The notes beneath the pieces are model-generated. The model saw nothing but the letters and a program-made list of their open reading frames with translations. It made no database searches and was not told the origin of the DNA. The position numbers and the translations under genes are program-made. A DNA stretch of 64,000 nt from Thamnidium elegans (Eukaryota > Mucoromycota > Mucoromycetes > Mucorales > Mucoraceae). Numbering within the stretch: position 1 is the first letter of the stretch; the number at the start of each line of letters is the position of its first letter. The stretch lies in contig JAIXMG010000001.1 of the NCBI GenBank assembly GCA_025201345.1, positions 2,170,001-2,234,000 of the forward strand, in the 5' to 3' direction. Below are positions 47,870 to 57,415 of the stretch, piece after piece.

Positions 47870-48466
47870 TGCAAAGAACAGTCAAAAAGACTTGCGCAAC
47901 AAATTCATTCCCATGTATATTTTTTCATCTCTCTACTATCATATTATTACCTAATAAATAAAAAGCAATTTTATTCTTAATCCTTCTCAAACTTGAGTCT
48001 AAATAGTTTTTTAAAGTTGCTAGTAACATTACTTTGACGAGAAATATAATGTTCTAACAAATAACACACAGTATGATTCTTTAATGTCGCCATAATAAAT
48101 TTGTTGTTGGCAAAACTCCTCGTTTTTAATATACTTGCCCTAGAGACCATCTCTAATTTTTAAATTATCCCTTTTGAGGTAAAGTGATTCGATGGTAATA
48201 ATTGGCTCTAGGACAAGCCTTTACCGCTTTAAACGCTTATAGTGTGTAATAAACTATAGTTTTTTTTTTTCCAAACAAAAAAAAAACAAAAAACAAAAAA
48301 TAGAATTACTCTTCTTCACTTTTCTATGTGACGTGATCTTGTTTCTATTTTTATTTGAGAAAAAAAAAAAAAAAAAACTCTTTCTTTACTTGTTTATCAT
48401 CTCTGAGCTAAGGTATGTGCATACTAGTTTTATTTCAACGTACTCACACTTTTTTTTTTATCCCAG

Positions 48467-48957
48467 GTCCTACTGCTGTATCCGAAATGGGCGTTCTTTG
48501 AAGCCTTGTGATGGATTGATGCTCTCTATAGTGCCTCTTATATGCTGTCTGATAGGGCGTACGCCGTCATAAGTATGCGCGGGGTACACGACAACGCTTC
48601 TTCTGGGTGTGCTCACTAGTTGATCACCGCGGTGGCTCTGGGATGGTACATACTTCCTCAAGTTAACAGGAGACACGCGATTCGGGTGGACCTAAACGAC
48701 ACCTGATGACCGACGCCTTGTTATGCTTGTTATGTGGATGTACTGATGGCTCTAGAGTATTGATGTGGTGATCTTCCTGCTGTGGTGAATTGAAAAGTTC
48801 TAGGTGTGGGCTTTCTTTCTAATCTTGGTTTCACTGGATGTGATAGTTCTGTCTGTTTCCCTGGTTTCTTGACCTCTGGTTTTTTAACTGTAATTACTTG
48901 ATCTGATCCCTGGTGACGGGTTCGCTTAATCCTTGGTTTACTTCCTTCTCAAGTTCC
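48467..48957 (-). pseudogene. Gag-like relic (right arm copy)
   Basis: Mirror of 36772-37262; same frame break. Confidence 0.4.
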
Positions 48958-49005
48958 TATTACTGTGAAAGTGTCTTCTATTTGAGGACTCTAAAGAATA
49001 CCGGC

Positions 49006-49059
<54 letters not shown>

Positions 49060-49321
49060 TACATTCCTTTACACAACAAATGCTGGACATTTTGTCTAAA
49101 AATTCTTTCCACTCTTTTGTCCTTGTCTCTTCTGTCCGCGCCTCTCTCTATCTATCTATCTCTCTCTCTCGTAACAATGCTGGACATTTTGTAAAAAAAA
49201 AAAAAACTCCTTCCGCTCTTTCTGTCCTTCTCTATTCTGTCCGCCTGTCCTTTTTATCACTACAATACTGGACATTTTGTCGACAAAAAAAAATTAAGGT
49301 GCTGGTCACTTTGATAAAAAC

Positions 49322-49375
<54 letters not shown>

Positions 49376-49395
49376 CGCTGGTATTCCTTGGTCTC

Positions 49396-49826
49396 CCTCT
49401 TATAGTCGATACTGGATAGGTAAAAAAGAACTTGGGTTAGCCGTAAATCTTGGTGACGGTGTTCCCTGACCCTTGGTAATGATTGGGTAATTATAGTTTG
49501 AAAACCATGTCAAGAAATCGTAAGTGGAAACAGGTACTTCCAGATCTGAAGGTGGGATTAAGGTTGGAAAGATTGTCTGCATCTAGGTGTCTTTTCGTGA
49601 AGCCATGGTAGTTCGATTTATCGCATCTGTACAAAGGAGTCATCGGTACATCTATATAGCAAGTATAACAAGACATCAGTCATCAGGAATCGTTTAGGTC
49701 CACCCGAATTGCGTATCTCCTGCTAACTTGAGGAAATGTGTACCATTCCAGAACCATCGTGATGATCGACGGTGAGTCAACCAGAAGAAGTGCTGTCGTG
49801 TACTTACGTGTAACATACTTTGGCGC
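49396..49826 (+). pseudogene. Gag-like relic, inverted older copy (right arm)
   Basis: Mirror of 35900-36330. Confidence 0.45.
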
Positions 49827-50149
49827 TATATGTTTCTATCTGGCAGCTCTAGTTTTCCTGCGATATTTATAGCCAGTCCTCAGCTCAAATTAGGGTACAC
49901 TGTTCATGTACAGCGCAGTAGCATCTGGGATGGGATCAGATGTGTTTCCGCCTTCCCGTGGCTGATCCTGTTAGTATCAAAGTGTTCTTTTTTATACATG
50001 TATAAAAAGGTCTGCTTTGAGAACCAAGAGAAACACGCTTTAATTAAATAAATAAAACTACACTTTTTTTTTCAAATAAATTTTTAAATAATGCTTTTAA
50101 AATTATATAACATCTTCTTACTGATAGGTGTATAACACTATTATTCCGC

Positions 50150-50189
<40 letters not shown>

Positions 50190-50364
50190 CATGTATACTT
50201 ACAATTGTATTGAACCCCAAGAATATATGAGCAGTATAACCCGGAAAAGAACGAGTCAGCTCCAAAATACATAGCTTGATCTGACTATTGCCACAGGATC
50301 TTCGTGAAAGGTATTCACGATCAAGAACCGACTTACGGCAGGTAAATATGGTTTAATAGGAGTA

Positions 50365-50671
50365 CAGTAGCGGCTTTATTTAAAGGTGTTCGATTTAAGG
50401 GTAGGTTCTATTTAAGGGTGGATTTCTCCAGGACACCTTCTTCCGCCCCCCGCTTTAACACCACTATTACCACTATTCGATTTAAGAGTGGAATTCAATT
50501 ATAAAAAACCATTTTTGGAAATAACTTCTAAAAAATATTGCTTTATCATAAATTCATATTCTGATAAATGGCCACTATTTTATCACATTCGCGTTTTTGA
50601 TATAAGGGTATGTTCGATTTAAGGGTGGATTTCTTCCAAATTTTGGTCACCCTTAAATAGAGTCGCTACTG
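50365..50671. mobile_element. pogo/Tc1-mariner-type MITE with TA duplication
   Basis: A 307-base element. The left end is TA then CAGTAGCGGCTTTATTTAAA; the right end read in reverse is TA then CAGTAGCGACTCTATTTAAG, so terminal inverted repeats of about 24 bases with few mismatches. TA dinucleotides flank both sides (50363-50364, 50672-50673). Subterminal words TTCGATTTAAGGG and TTTAAGGGTGGATTTCT recur on both sides. No transposase ORF, so it is non-autonomous. CAGT ends plus TA target duplication fit the pogo branch of Tc1/mariner. Confidence 0.85.
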
Positions 50672-50673
50672 TA

Positions 50674-52085
50674 AAACTATCTTTATCCATAAGGAAATGG
50701 TTCAGAATCAGTAGAATGGGCTATACCATCAATTGTAAATTAATTCAGAATAATATGAAAAGGTCTAAAACACTCCTTCCACACGTAACACCCTCGGCAT
50801 ATGTAATACCTGTTTGATAAAGTGATCAGTTAAGCTTCTAAAAAAACTTTTATAAATATTTAAGTTTACCAAAAACACACGTATAAAGGAGCTGTTTGTA
50901 CCAAAAGACACGTAGTTATATAGAGGAGCTATTTATACCGAAAGACACATATAGAGGAGTTGTTTATAAAATAAAAGAAAAGTAGAAGAAACAAAAAGAA
51001 AAATATTTTTTGTAGGTTTACATAAGCTGCGACCAACAGATTAATTTTAGCAGAGTTTTCGTTTTTAAAGCCGTTCAAGTTGAATAACCTATTTTGAAAT
51101 TAAATTGAAAAAGGCTAATTTTATCGGTATTATATTTGTAAACTGATATAGAATTGGAGGCCTTCATTGAACTAACAATAATTATAACAGGTCATTTAAT
51201 TGAACCCCATACATTTATTGTTTACAGTTAACTAGTAAAGGAAGGTCAGACTAAAAGTATTAAAGTCTTTAATCGAGAAGGAAATGTCCCAGAACAAGAA
51301 TTGAGGTAGAAACGAGCGGGTAGAATAATCAAAGCTTTTTTTTTTTCCTTTTCCTTTTTTCTTTAACACTTTTATATGGTGTATTGTCCGAAATATATTG
51401 TGCAGCTTCATTTCTATTAAATTTCCTTTGTCGTTTATTTGTCTTATTCTAAACTATGATGTGATGATAGTAAGATTTTACTGATTTTGCATAAGCGAGC
51501 ATATTTTCGCTCGAACGATCCGATTGAATTATGTTAAACAAACTGGATGAAAAAAGATATTCGAAAAATGGCTGTATGAAATCAATAATAAATGACAGCA
51601 TATTGTAAAGATTCGTTTGCATCCCCCCCCCCCAATTCTCCGCAAAGTGATCTTTTTTCAAGTGCCGAGGGAAAAGAAACGTAGAGAATATTCTTGTACC
51701 ACTCCTATAGAAGGTAATAGATGTTTTCGGGACCTGAGAGAGAAGATAAAACCCGATATTGAGAAAAGTAATAATGCGGTTCATTAGTACCCCAAGCAGG
51801 TGAATCAAAAGTAGATCAACAGAGATTGTGTGTATATATTTCTGTGTATTTTGTTTATTATTATTAAAAAAAAATATATCTAACAATACGAGAGAATGGT
51901 ATTTCTGCCAAACAAAACCAAAAAAAAAGAGTAAGATAAAAACGATTAAATGGAGAAAATTACAAGGAAAATAAAAGGAAATGGGGGGAGAGGGATATCG
52001 CCTAAATATCATGGTTGAATATAAAGTGTAAGGAAAGATGATCATAACCGCAAGACTTTAAAGACAAACCAAAAAGATAGACGCA
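50674..52085. other. AT-rich gap right of the MITE
   Basis: No supported gene. Contains a short degenerate tandem repeat (50874-50967). An ORF on the minus strand at 51449-52045 (198 aa) is Phe/Ile/Ser/His-rich, lies in the 3' region of the next gene and has no recognisable domain; I do not annotate it as a gene. Confidence 0.4.
50874..50967 (+). repeat. Degenerate three-copy tandem repeat, unit about 32 bases
   Basis: Copies share ACACGTATAAAGGAGCTGTT, TATAGAGGAGCTATTTATAC and TATAGAGGAGTTGTTTATA, separated by CCAAAAGACAC- or CCGAAAGACAC-like links. Confidence 0.6.
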
Positions 52086-52559
52086 CTATAATACAACAAG
52101 GGCTTGAGGGGCACCAATTTCAGATCCTTCGTCATCGACAATGATAATTTCTTCGTCTTCGTCTTCTTCCTCATCCTCTTGGGCCATGGCAAAAGCAATA
52201 GAATCACCATCTTCACTATCGCATATACTTTCTAAATCTTCCAAGTTTAATTCACCGTCAGCTTCACAACGAGCAAGTAAGTCATCGAACCAAGATTCTA
52301 AGCAAAGCTCACTCTCTTGTTTCATTTGTTTTGCCTCTATGTTAGATTCATCAGCAGACAATTGATCAATCTCTAGTAAAAGGATCTTGAAGGTTTCCAT
52401 AACTTCAGCAGAGATTTCACCAGAAGAAGGTGTCGATTTGATCGTATTTAGAACTTGAGACAATTCAGATAACAAGCTACTATTATCTTCAACGCAAACA
52501 CGCTTTGAAGTTGAATCTTCTTGCTCGCAAATAGAGGATCGGCTACGTTTGTTTGACAT
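52086..52559 (-). CDS. Small acidic protein, probably nuclear, unknown (157 aa)
   Basis: Single exon. MSNKRSRSSICEQEDSTSKR then VCVEDNSSLLSELSQVLNTI, KILLLEIDQLSADESNIEAK, ESWFDDLLARCEADGELNLE, a Glu/Asp tract (QEDEEEDEDEEIIIVDDEGS), ending APQALVVL. The basic KR-rich start (KRSR...SKRV) may be a nuclear signal; the middle is helical and the end strongly acidic, as in histone or transcription-factor-binding proteins. No family recognised. The start has a typical A/T-rich leader and the frame is intact, so I accept it as a gene. Confidence 0.6.
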   Translation of the reverse strand: MSNKRSRSSICEQEDSTSKRVCVEDNSSLLSELSQVLNTIKSTPSSGEISAEVMETFKILLLEIDQLSADESNIEAKQMKQESELCLESWFDDLLARCEADGELNLEDLESICDSEDGDSIAFAMAQEDEEEDEDEEIIIVDDEGSEIGAPQALVVL

Positions 52560-53551
52560 TAGATCTGAAATATATATATGCTTTTTTTTTATTGTTGCCC
52601 TTTTTTTTTTAGAGAGAGAGTAAAGAAGAGAAGAAGAGAGTTTTAAAAAAAATCTGCTATAATGTTAGAAGAAAAAAAATTCCAAATTAGGAATTATTTT
52701 TATACATCTATATTTTAAACCTACACATACTTGAATATAACCAACAAGTTACATGATCCTCTATTCTATTCGTAATTCAATGTCGGGGTATACTCGTTTT
52801 AAACTAGTAGTTTCTACCATAGTGTGTGAATATTGTCCTTTTGTCTGGCATTTAAAACTTCAGGTGTACAAAAAAGCACGGTTTGTGATTATCATGTCGC
52901 CAATTATGTAATTAGATTAGGTTTTTTTCTCTTGTAACAATACACTGACTTGAGTTCCCTCTTATCGAATGATTGTTCTAAAATACAATGATGCTATAAG
53001 ACTAGAAATAATAGAATTTAAGTTTGGCTACCATATTGATATTTGGAATTAAGGCTACTTTCCTGACAAGGTTATTAAGTAGTACTACATGTTTAAAGTT
53101 CCCCCGAAGGTAAAATATAATTGTAAGTACAAGACTCTGTCCAATTAAAAACGCTTTGTTATCGAAGTATATAGCGTTTTTGTAATAATATCAAGAAAAT
53201 AGTTAGTTCTTACTGGAGCCATTACAGCTTCAAGAAAAAGTGTGATATCCTTCAAACAACTCCATTTTTTTTTCAATTTTAGCAAATTAGAGATCTTTAG
53301 TCGTATTAATTCAAATGCTGCCCACTATAGGTGTTTATTGTTGATTTCCACAATTTCTGTGATAAAATATCCGATACTTTTCTTATGCACGTGTGTTATT
53401 TGCTTCGAGAAAATTTAGTTTTTTTGAAATACCTGAAAGCAAGTTAGCTTACAGCTCAATATATAAATATATATAAAGAGCTTACCGAAAGTACATATGA
53501 GTTATCCAACTGTTATGAAGGATATAAGTTTAGAAGAGAATTTATGTTCTC
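52560..53551. other. Gene-free AT-rich region
   Basis: About 1 kb. A purine-rich GAGAGA stretch at 52610-52640 is probably the leader or promoter of the acidic-protein gene. Nothing else seen. Confidence 0.4.
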
Positions 53552-53848
53552 CTAAAGCCTTCTGGGCAATTGGCGTTGTTTTGAGCCATATGAAGAAAAA
53601 TGGAACAGATATTCATGCTTAGCTATTTGGTCTCTATTCCACCGGGTAACACAAGTTGATAATTTGAGTACATGGCGGATTTTTGAGCCAGAGCTATTTT
53701 TTTCGTCCGATATTATTCCAGCTTGACCCACAGGATATATTTGCGAAGTGAGACATTTATCAATCATTACGACATAAGTAGGTGTTTTTTGTTTCGTCTG
53801 GTCCATCTTGAAGGGCAACTTGCTTCCACTTTTTGTACCTGTTTTCAA
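53552..53848 (-). pseudogene. Degenerate OrfB/Fanzor-like zinc-ribbon and RuvC end
   Basis: The minus strand reads TPTYVVMIDKCLTSQIYPVG, QAGIISDEKNSSGSKIRHVL, KLSTCVTRWNRDQIAKHEYL, FHFSSYGSKQRQLPRRL. TSQI-x-PV-x-Q...KIRHVLK-x-STC...WNRDxxA follows the layout of the OrfB zinc ribbon (TSxxCxxC ... CxxC ... NRDxNA) of TnpB and its eukaryotic relatives, where the D of NRD is a RuvC catalytic residue. Here three of the four ribbon cysteines have changed (Y, G and L in place of C), so the domain is dead. No ATG start. Coding-like sequence further upstream (to about 54150) is broken. Family call by pattern only. Confidence 0.5.
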
Positions 53849-54548
53849 TTACGATATGGCTGGTAGGATCATATTGTTACTGCCTGTTAATATGCATTTG
53901 GATATTACTGGTTGCTGTTTTTTTTTTCGTAAATCATCAGATTATAACGTAAAATGGTAGCTTTGCAAATGTTTACTTATATATATATATATATATATAT
54001 ATTTTTGCTTTGAATACGCGCAAAGCACCATCCACCCCTAATTCTTGCAACTTTGATATGCGATGATCGCGCTGTGTAAGAGTTGTTTACTTCTACTTCT
54101 TTGCTGCTGATATCTTTCAGTTTACTGACAAGATAGGTATTACAGATAGGCTTCTTTTCTTCAAAAAAAAAAAGCCGCCCTTAAAACTTGTTTCAGTTTG
54201 TTGATTCTAACTTGGGAGGTAATTGACGACTGTTGTCTGGACTCTGCCACTGCGTCGCCCTCGGCTTTCTAGTCTTGAGTAGAGCCAGTAGCTTGCTCGA
54301 CGTACAAGGTATCTTTTCCTGATAATATAAATAAAGTAAGATGTTTGAAGTATTGATTTTTAATTTAATAATAGTACCTTTTTCTTTCTGGCTTTTCCTT
54401 ACAGGTCGTCGGAAAAGTTTATCACAGTTACCAATTAGTGTTAATGAGCGTCACAGAATTTCCAAAAATAGTGCTGAACTTTTTGCAAAAATACCAGTCA
54501 TTTTTTCCAAAATAAAAAAGTATCCTTTTTTTCTTTACAATAAATACA
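53849..54548. other. Region upstream of PPIL4-like gene
   Basis: Contains a (TA)n microsatellite at 53980-54002, possible decayed coding sequence on the minus strand (reading TQRDHRISKLQELGVDGALR at about 53990-54080), and the PPIL4 promoter. The plus ORF at 54341-54622 is Lys/Asn/Phe-rich and spans the PPIL4 start; I do not accept it. Confidence 0.35.
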
Positions 54549-56072
54549 ATGGTAAAGCAATTAAAAACAATGGAAACAATATTACATATATATATTTAAA
54601 AAATTTAAATAAGGTATACTAAACAGCTTTATTAGTCCGTTTTAATCGAGACTTCACTAGGAGATCTTGTCATTGATCTTTATACAGATGAATGTCCCAG
54701 AACTTCGCTCAACTTTTTAAAACTTTGTAAAATCAAGTATTATAACTTTTCACCTTTTTTCAATGTTCAAAAAGATTTTATGGCACAAACTGGTGATCCT
54801 ACAGGTAAAGGAGACCAAGGTGAATCAATATATGGTATCTTGAATGGACCTTCACAGCGTTATTTTCCTGCTGAAATTAATCCCAAGTTAAAACATAAAA
54901 GAAAGGGTATGGTGTCTATGGCAGTAGCTGCTGACGCGTCTATTGAGAGTGGAGGTGTAAGCGGAAGTCAATTTTTCATTACTTTGGGCGACGACTTAGA
55001 TTACCTCGATGGTAAATATACCTTATTTGGAGAAGTCGCAGAAGGGTTTGAAGTATTGGATAAAATGAACGAAGCCTTTTGTGACGAAAAAGGAAGACCA
55101 TTTCGTGATATTCGTATTAAACACACAGTTGTATTGGATGATCCGTTCCCTGACCCAGAAGGCCTTCAAATACCTGATGAATCACCATTACCTACAAAAG
55201 AACAGATGGAATCCATGCGTATCGCTGACGATGAAGATATTGAGGAAATTGGTGATCCCGAGGAGATTGAAAAGAGAACTAGAGAAAGAGAAGCTAAAGC
55301 ACACGCACTTACGTTGGAAATGATTGGTGATTTACCTTTTGCAGAGGTTAAACCACCAGAGAATGTACTTTTTGTATGCAAGTTAAATCCAGTGACTAGA
55401 GACGAAGATTTAGAAATGATCTTTTCGAGATTTGGTGCTATTCATAGTTGTGAGATTATTCGTGACAGACAAACTGGTGAATCTCTCAGTTATGCTTTTG
55501 TAGAATTTGAAAATAAGGAAGATGCTGAAGAGGTAAATTTGTTATTATTTTTAATAGGGGGATATATTAAGTACTAATTTTTTTTTAATTTTGTATAGGC
55601 TTATTTTAAAATGCAATCTGTACTTATTGATGATCGTCGTATTCATGTAGATTTCTCTCAATCTGTTTCAAAGCTTCACAAGGATTGGATTTCGAAGCGT
55701 ACTGGAGGCAAAGAGTCTATGGGTGGTTTCGATAATTTACAAAAGAGAACAAGATATAGAGATGGCGAAGGCCATGGCAAACGTGGCGAGAATTACGATT
55801 TAGTATTTGACACAAATAAGAAAGATAGTAAAAGACTCAAGACAGATGACGATAAATCATATCACAGTAGCTCTCGGAGAGATGACGGTCGTAGTAGTAG
55901 TAATAGAAAAGACAGCGATCGCGGTAGTAGCAGACGGGATACTGGTAGAAGAGATGATAGAAGAGACGATAGAAGAGATTACGACCGTAAAAGAGAGGAC
56001 AGACGGGATTATGATAGACACAGAGACCGTAAAGACGATAGTAGAAGAGAAGATCGTGACCGAAGGAGATAG
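54549..56072 (+). CDS. RRM-containing cyclophilin, PPIL4/Cyp6 type
   Basis: Exon 1 contributes only the start codon (54549-54551, ATG then GTAAAG), exon 2 begins at 54636 with [20 protein letters not shown]. The cyclophilin domain has [99 protein letters not shown] linker of about 60 acidic residues leads to an [63 protein letters not shown]. The tail is an Arg/Asp/Ser-rich region ([20 protein letters not shown]). This order is that of PPIL4, a nuclear peptidyl-prolyl isomerase of the spliceosome. About 460 residues, complete. Confidence 0.93.
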
Positions 56073-56147
56073 AAGATAAAATAAGGAATTTATATAAAAA
56101 TTTTTTTTAAAAAAAACCCGACTTTTTGTTTTTATACATGTTTTTAT

Positions 56148-57079
56148 TTATTGTGTGATAGGGTAATGATAGCTATTTGCCATGACGTGCATAGCGGTAT
56201 CCGAAGTAGTTCTTCTTTTTAAGACTTGGACTAGACGCAAAATATAAAAGTAACTAATGGAAACATATGTTCCCTATATAGAACAAAGTACAAGTTAAAA
56301 ATTGTCTATTTTCTATTACCATCTTTTACTTACACAAATAAGAAGATCTCGGAATAAAACAAATAATGTGGTTATATGGTTTAATCGGTTCTGTATATCA
56401 CATATCTCCATGACTAAAATCTTGGATCCTTGTGGTCCTGCCAATCGCTGTTGACAACTCTGCAAGAACGATTCGTTACTAAACAGGAGCTCCATTACTG
56501 CTATTATTTCATTTCCGCATGTAAAAGTAAAGAAAAATACACCTGGACGCCAGTACCAATCTGCTACGACTAACTTTGACTACATCAAAATATTATTAGA
56601 CTACACTTTTTCATTCCCCCTTTTTTTGGTTTTAAAAAAAAAGTTATATATTTACAGTCGTTAGTATGACGAGATCTACTATCAGGCAGAACAGCATTAA
56701 GCAGCCAATTAATATTTGAAAACCATATTGAAGTGGTACAGCATATTTTTCTGATGTTTGCTGATGAGATACTGGTTCAAGTAGTAAATTTAAGTATTAG
56801 CTTACTTTATTTATTTATTTATTTATTACTACGAATTCATCTTACTAATATTTGATCCTGCGTCATAAGTATCTTCAAATGTTTGAATCTGTTATAGAGA
56901 AAGCATATACTTTTTTTTTTTAGTAAAGAGTATACTTTTTTTTAAAAAAAATGATTCAACTTATGTACCATGTACATCATATTTAAACTTATGGAGACTA
57001 TTTTGCACCATAGATACAAGTCTAGAATTTTATTTTTCCACGAAGGCGGTGCATTTCCTGTTTCATTTGTTAATGGCAT
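56148..57079 (-). CDS. Polytopic membrane protein, unknown, five exons
   Basis: Hand-built gene, 213 residues. Exons 57079-56969, 56888-56846, 56771-56656, 56579-56334 and 56273-56148; all four introns have GT and AG ends and every junction keeps frame. It starts MPLTNETGNAPPSWKNKILD, then LYLWCKIVSISLNMMYM (helix 1), IQTFEDTYDAGSNI, HQQTSEKYAVPLQYGFQILI, GCLMLFCLIVDLVILTT (helix 2), VVADWYWRPGVFFFTFTCGN, EIIAVMELLFSNESF (helix 3), NRLNHITTLFVLFRDLLIC and GTYVSISYFYILRLVQVL (helix 4), with a basic tail VLKRRTTSDTAMHVMANSYH. Size and the segment around RPGVFFF...NE...LLFSN recall phosphatidylinositol synthase, but the DG-x2-AR catalytic motif is absent, so I do not assign it. Unknown function. 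Confidence 0.7.
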
Positions 57080-57415
57080 GATATACGTATATATATATAT
57101 ATATATATTTTAAAAAAAAAGTGAAAAGAGGAAGAAAAGAAATTTAAAAAAAAAATAATTATAATAACTACATTAAAAATATTAAAAATTCTCATTCTGT
57201 CCAGAGAAATGATTGAAAGGAATTTCCCAACGAGAAAAAATAATTATCATAATAGCCAACGATAAAATTTTGGTATAGTGAACAAGGTTATTTTCTATTT
57301 TATTTTTTTATTGTTATTGTTACATTGTTTGTGTGTTTATATTACAATATAGGGTAGGTAATTACAATTATATAAAGATGATGAATGAAGGAAAAAGTAT
57401 AGATATTACAATGAT

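Larger units (their letters stand above)
43316..50352 (-). repeat. Right arm of the 15-kb palindrome (7037 bp)
   Basis: This is the reverse complement of the left arm. The 8-base length difference is made up of homopolymer differences (for example a T run of 40 versus 38, and 54 versus 51). I also saw one substitution: T at 39515 versus the complement of G at 46218 (CTAGTGATA versus CTAGCGATA). Flanking sequence beyond 50352 is unrelated to that before 35374. Confidence 0.95.

Noticed and set aside
51449..52045. 198-residue minus-strand ORF
   Set aside because: Phe/Ile/Leu/His-rich with no domain; it lies in AT-rich DNA just beyond the stop of the acidic-protein gene and looks like chance openness.
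54341..54622. 93-residue plus ORF before PPIL4
   Set aside because: Lys/Asn/Tyr-rich chance frame that spans the true start codon and first intron of PPIL4.
56148..57079. Phosphatidylinositol synthase call for the five-exon gene
   Set aside because: Similar size and one similar segment, but the CDP-alcohol phosphotransferase motif (DG-x2-AR...D) is absent.
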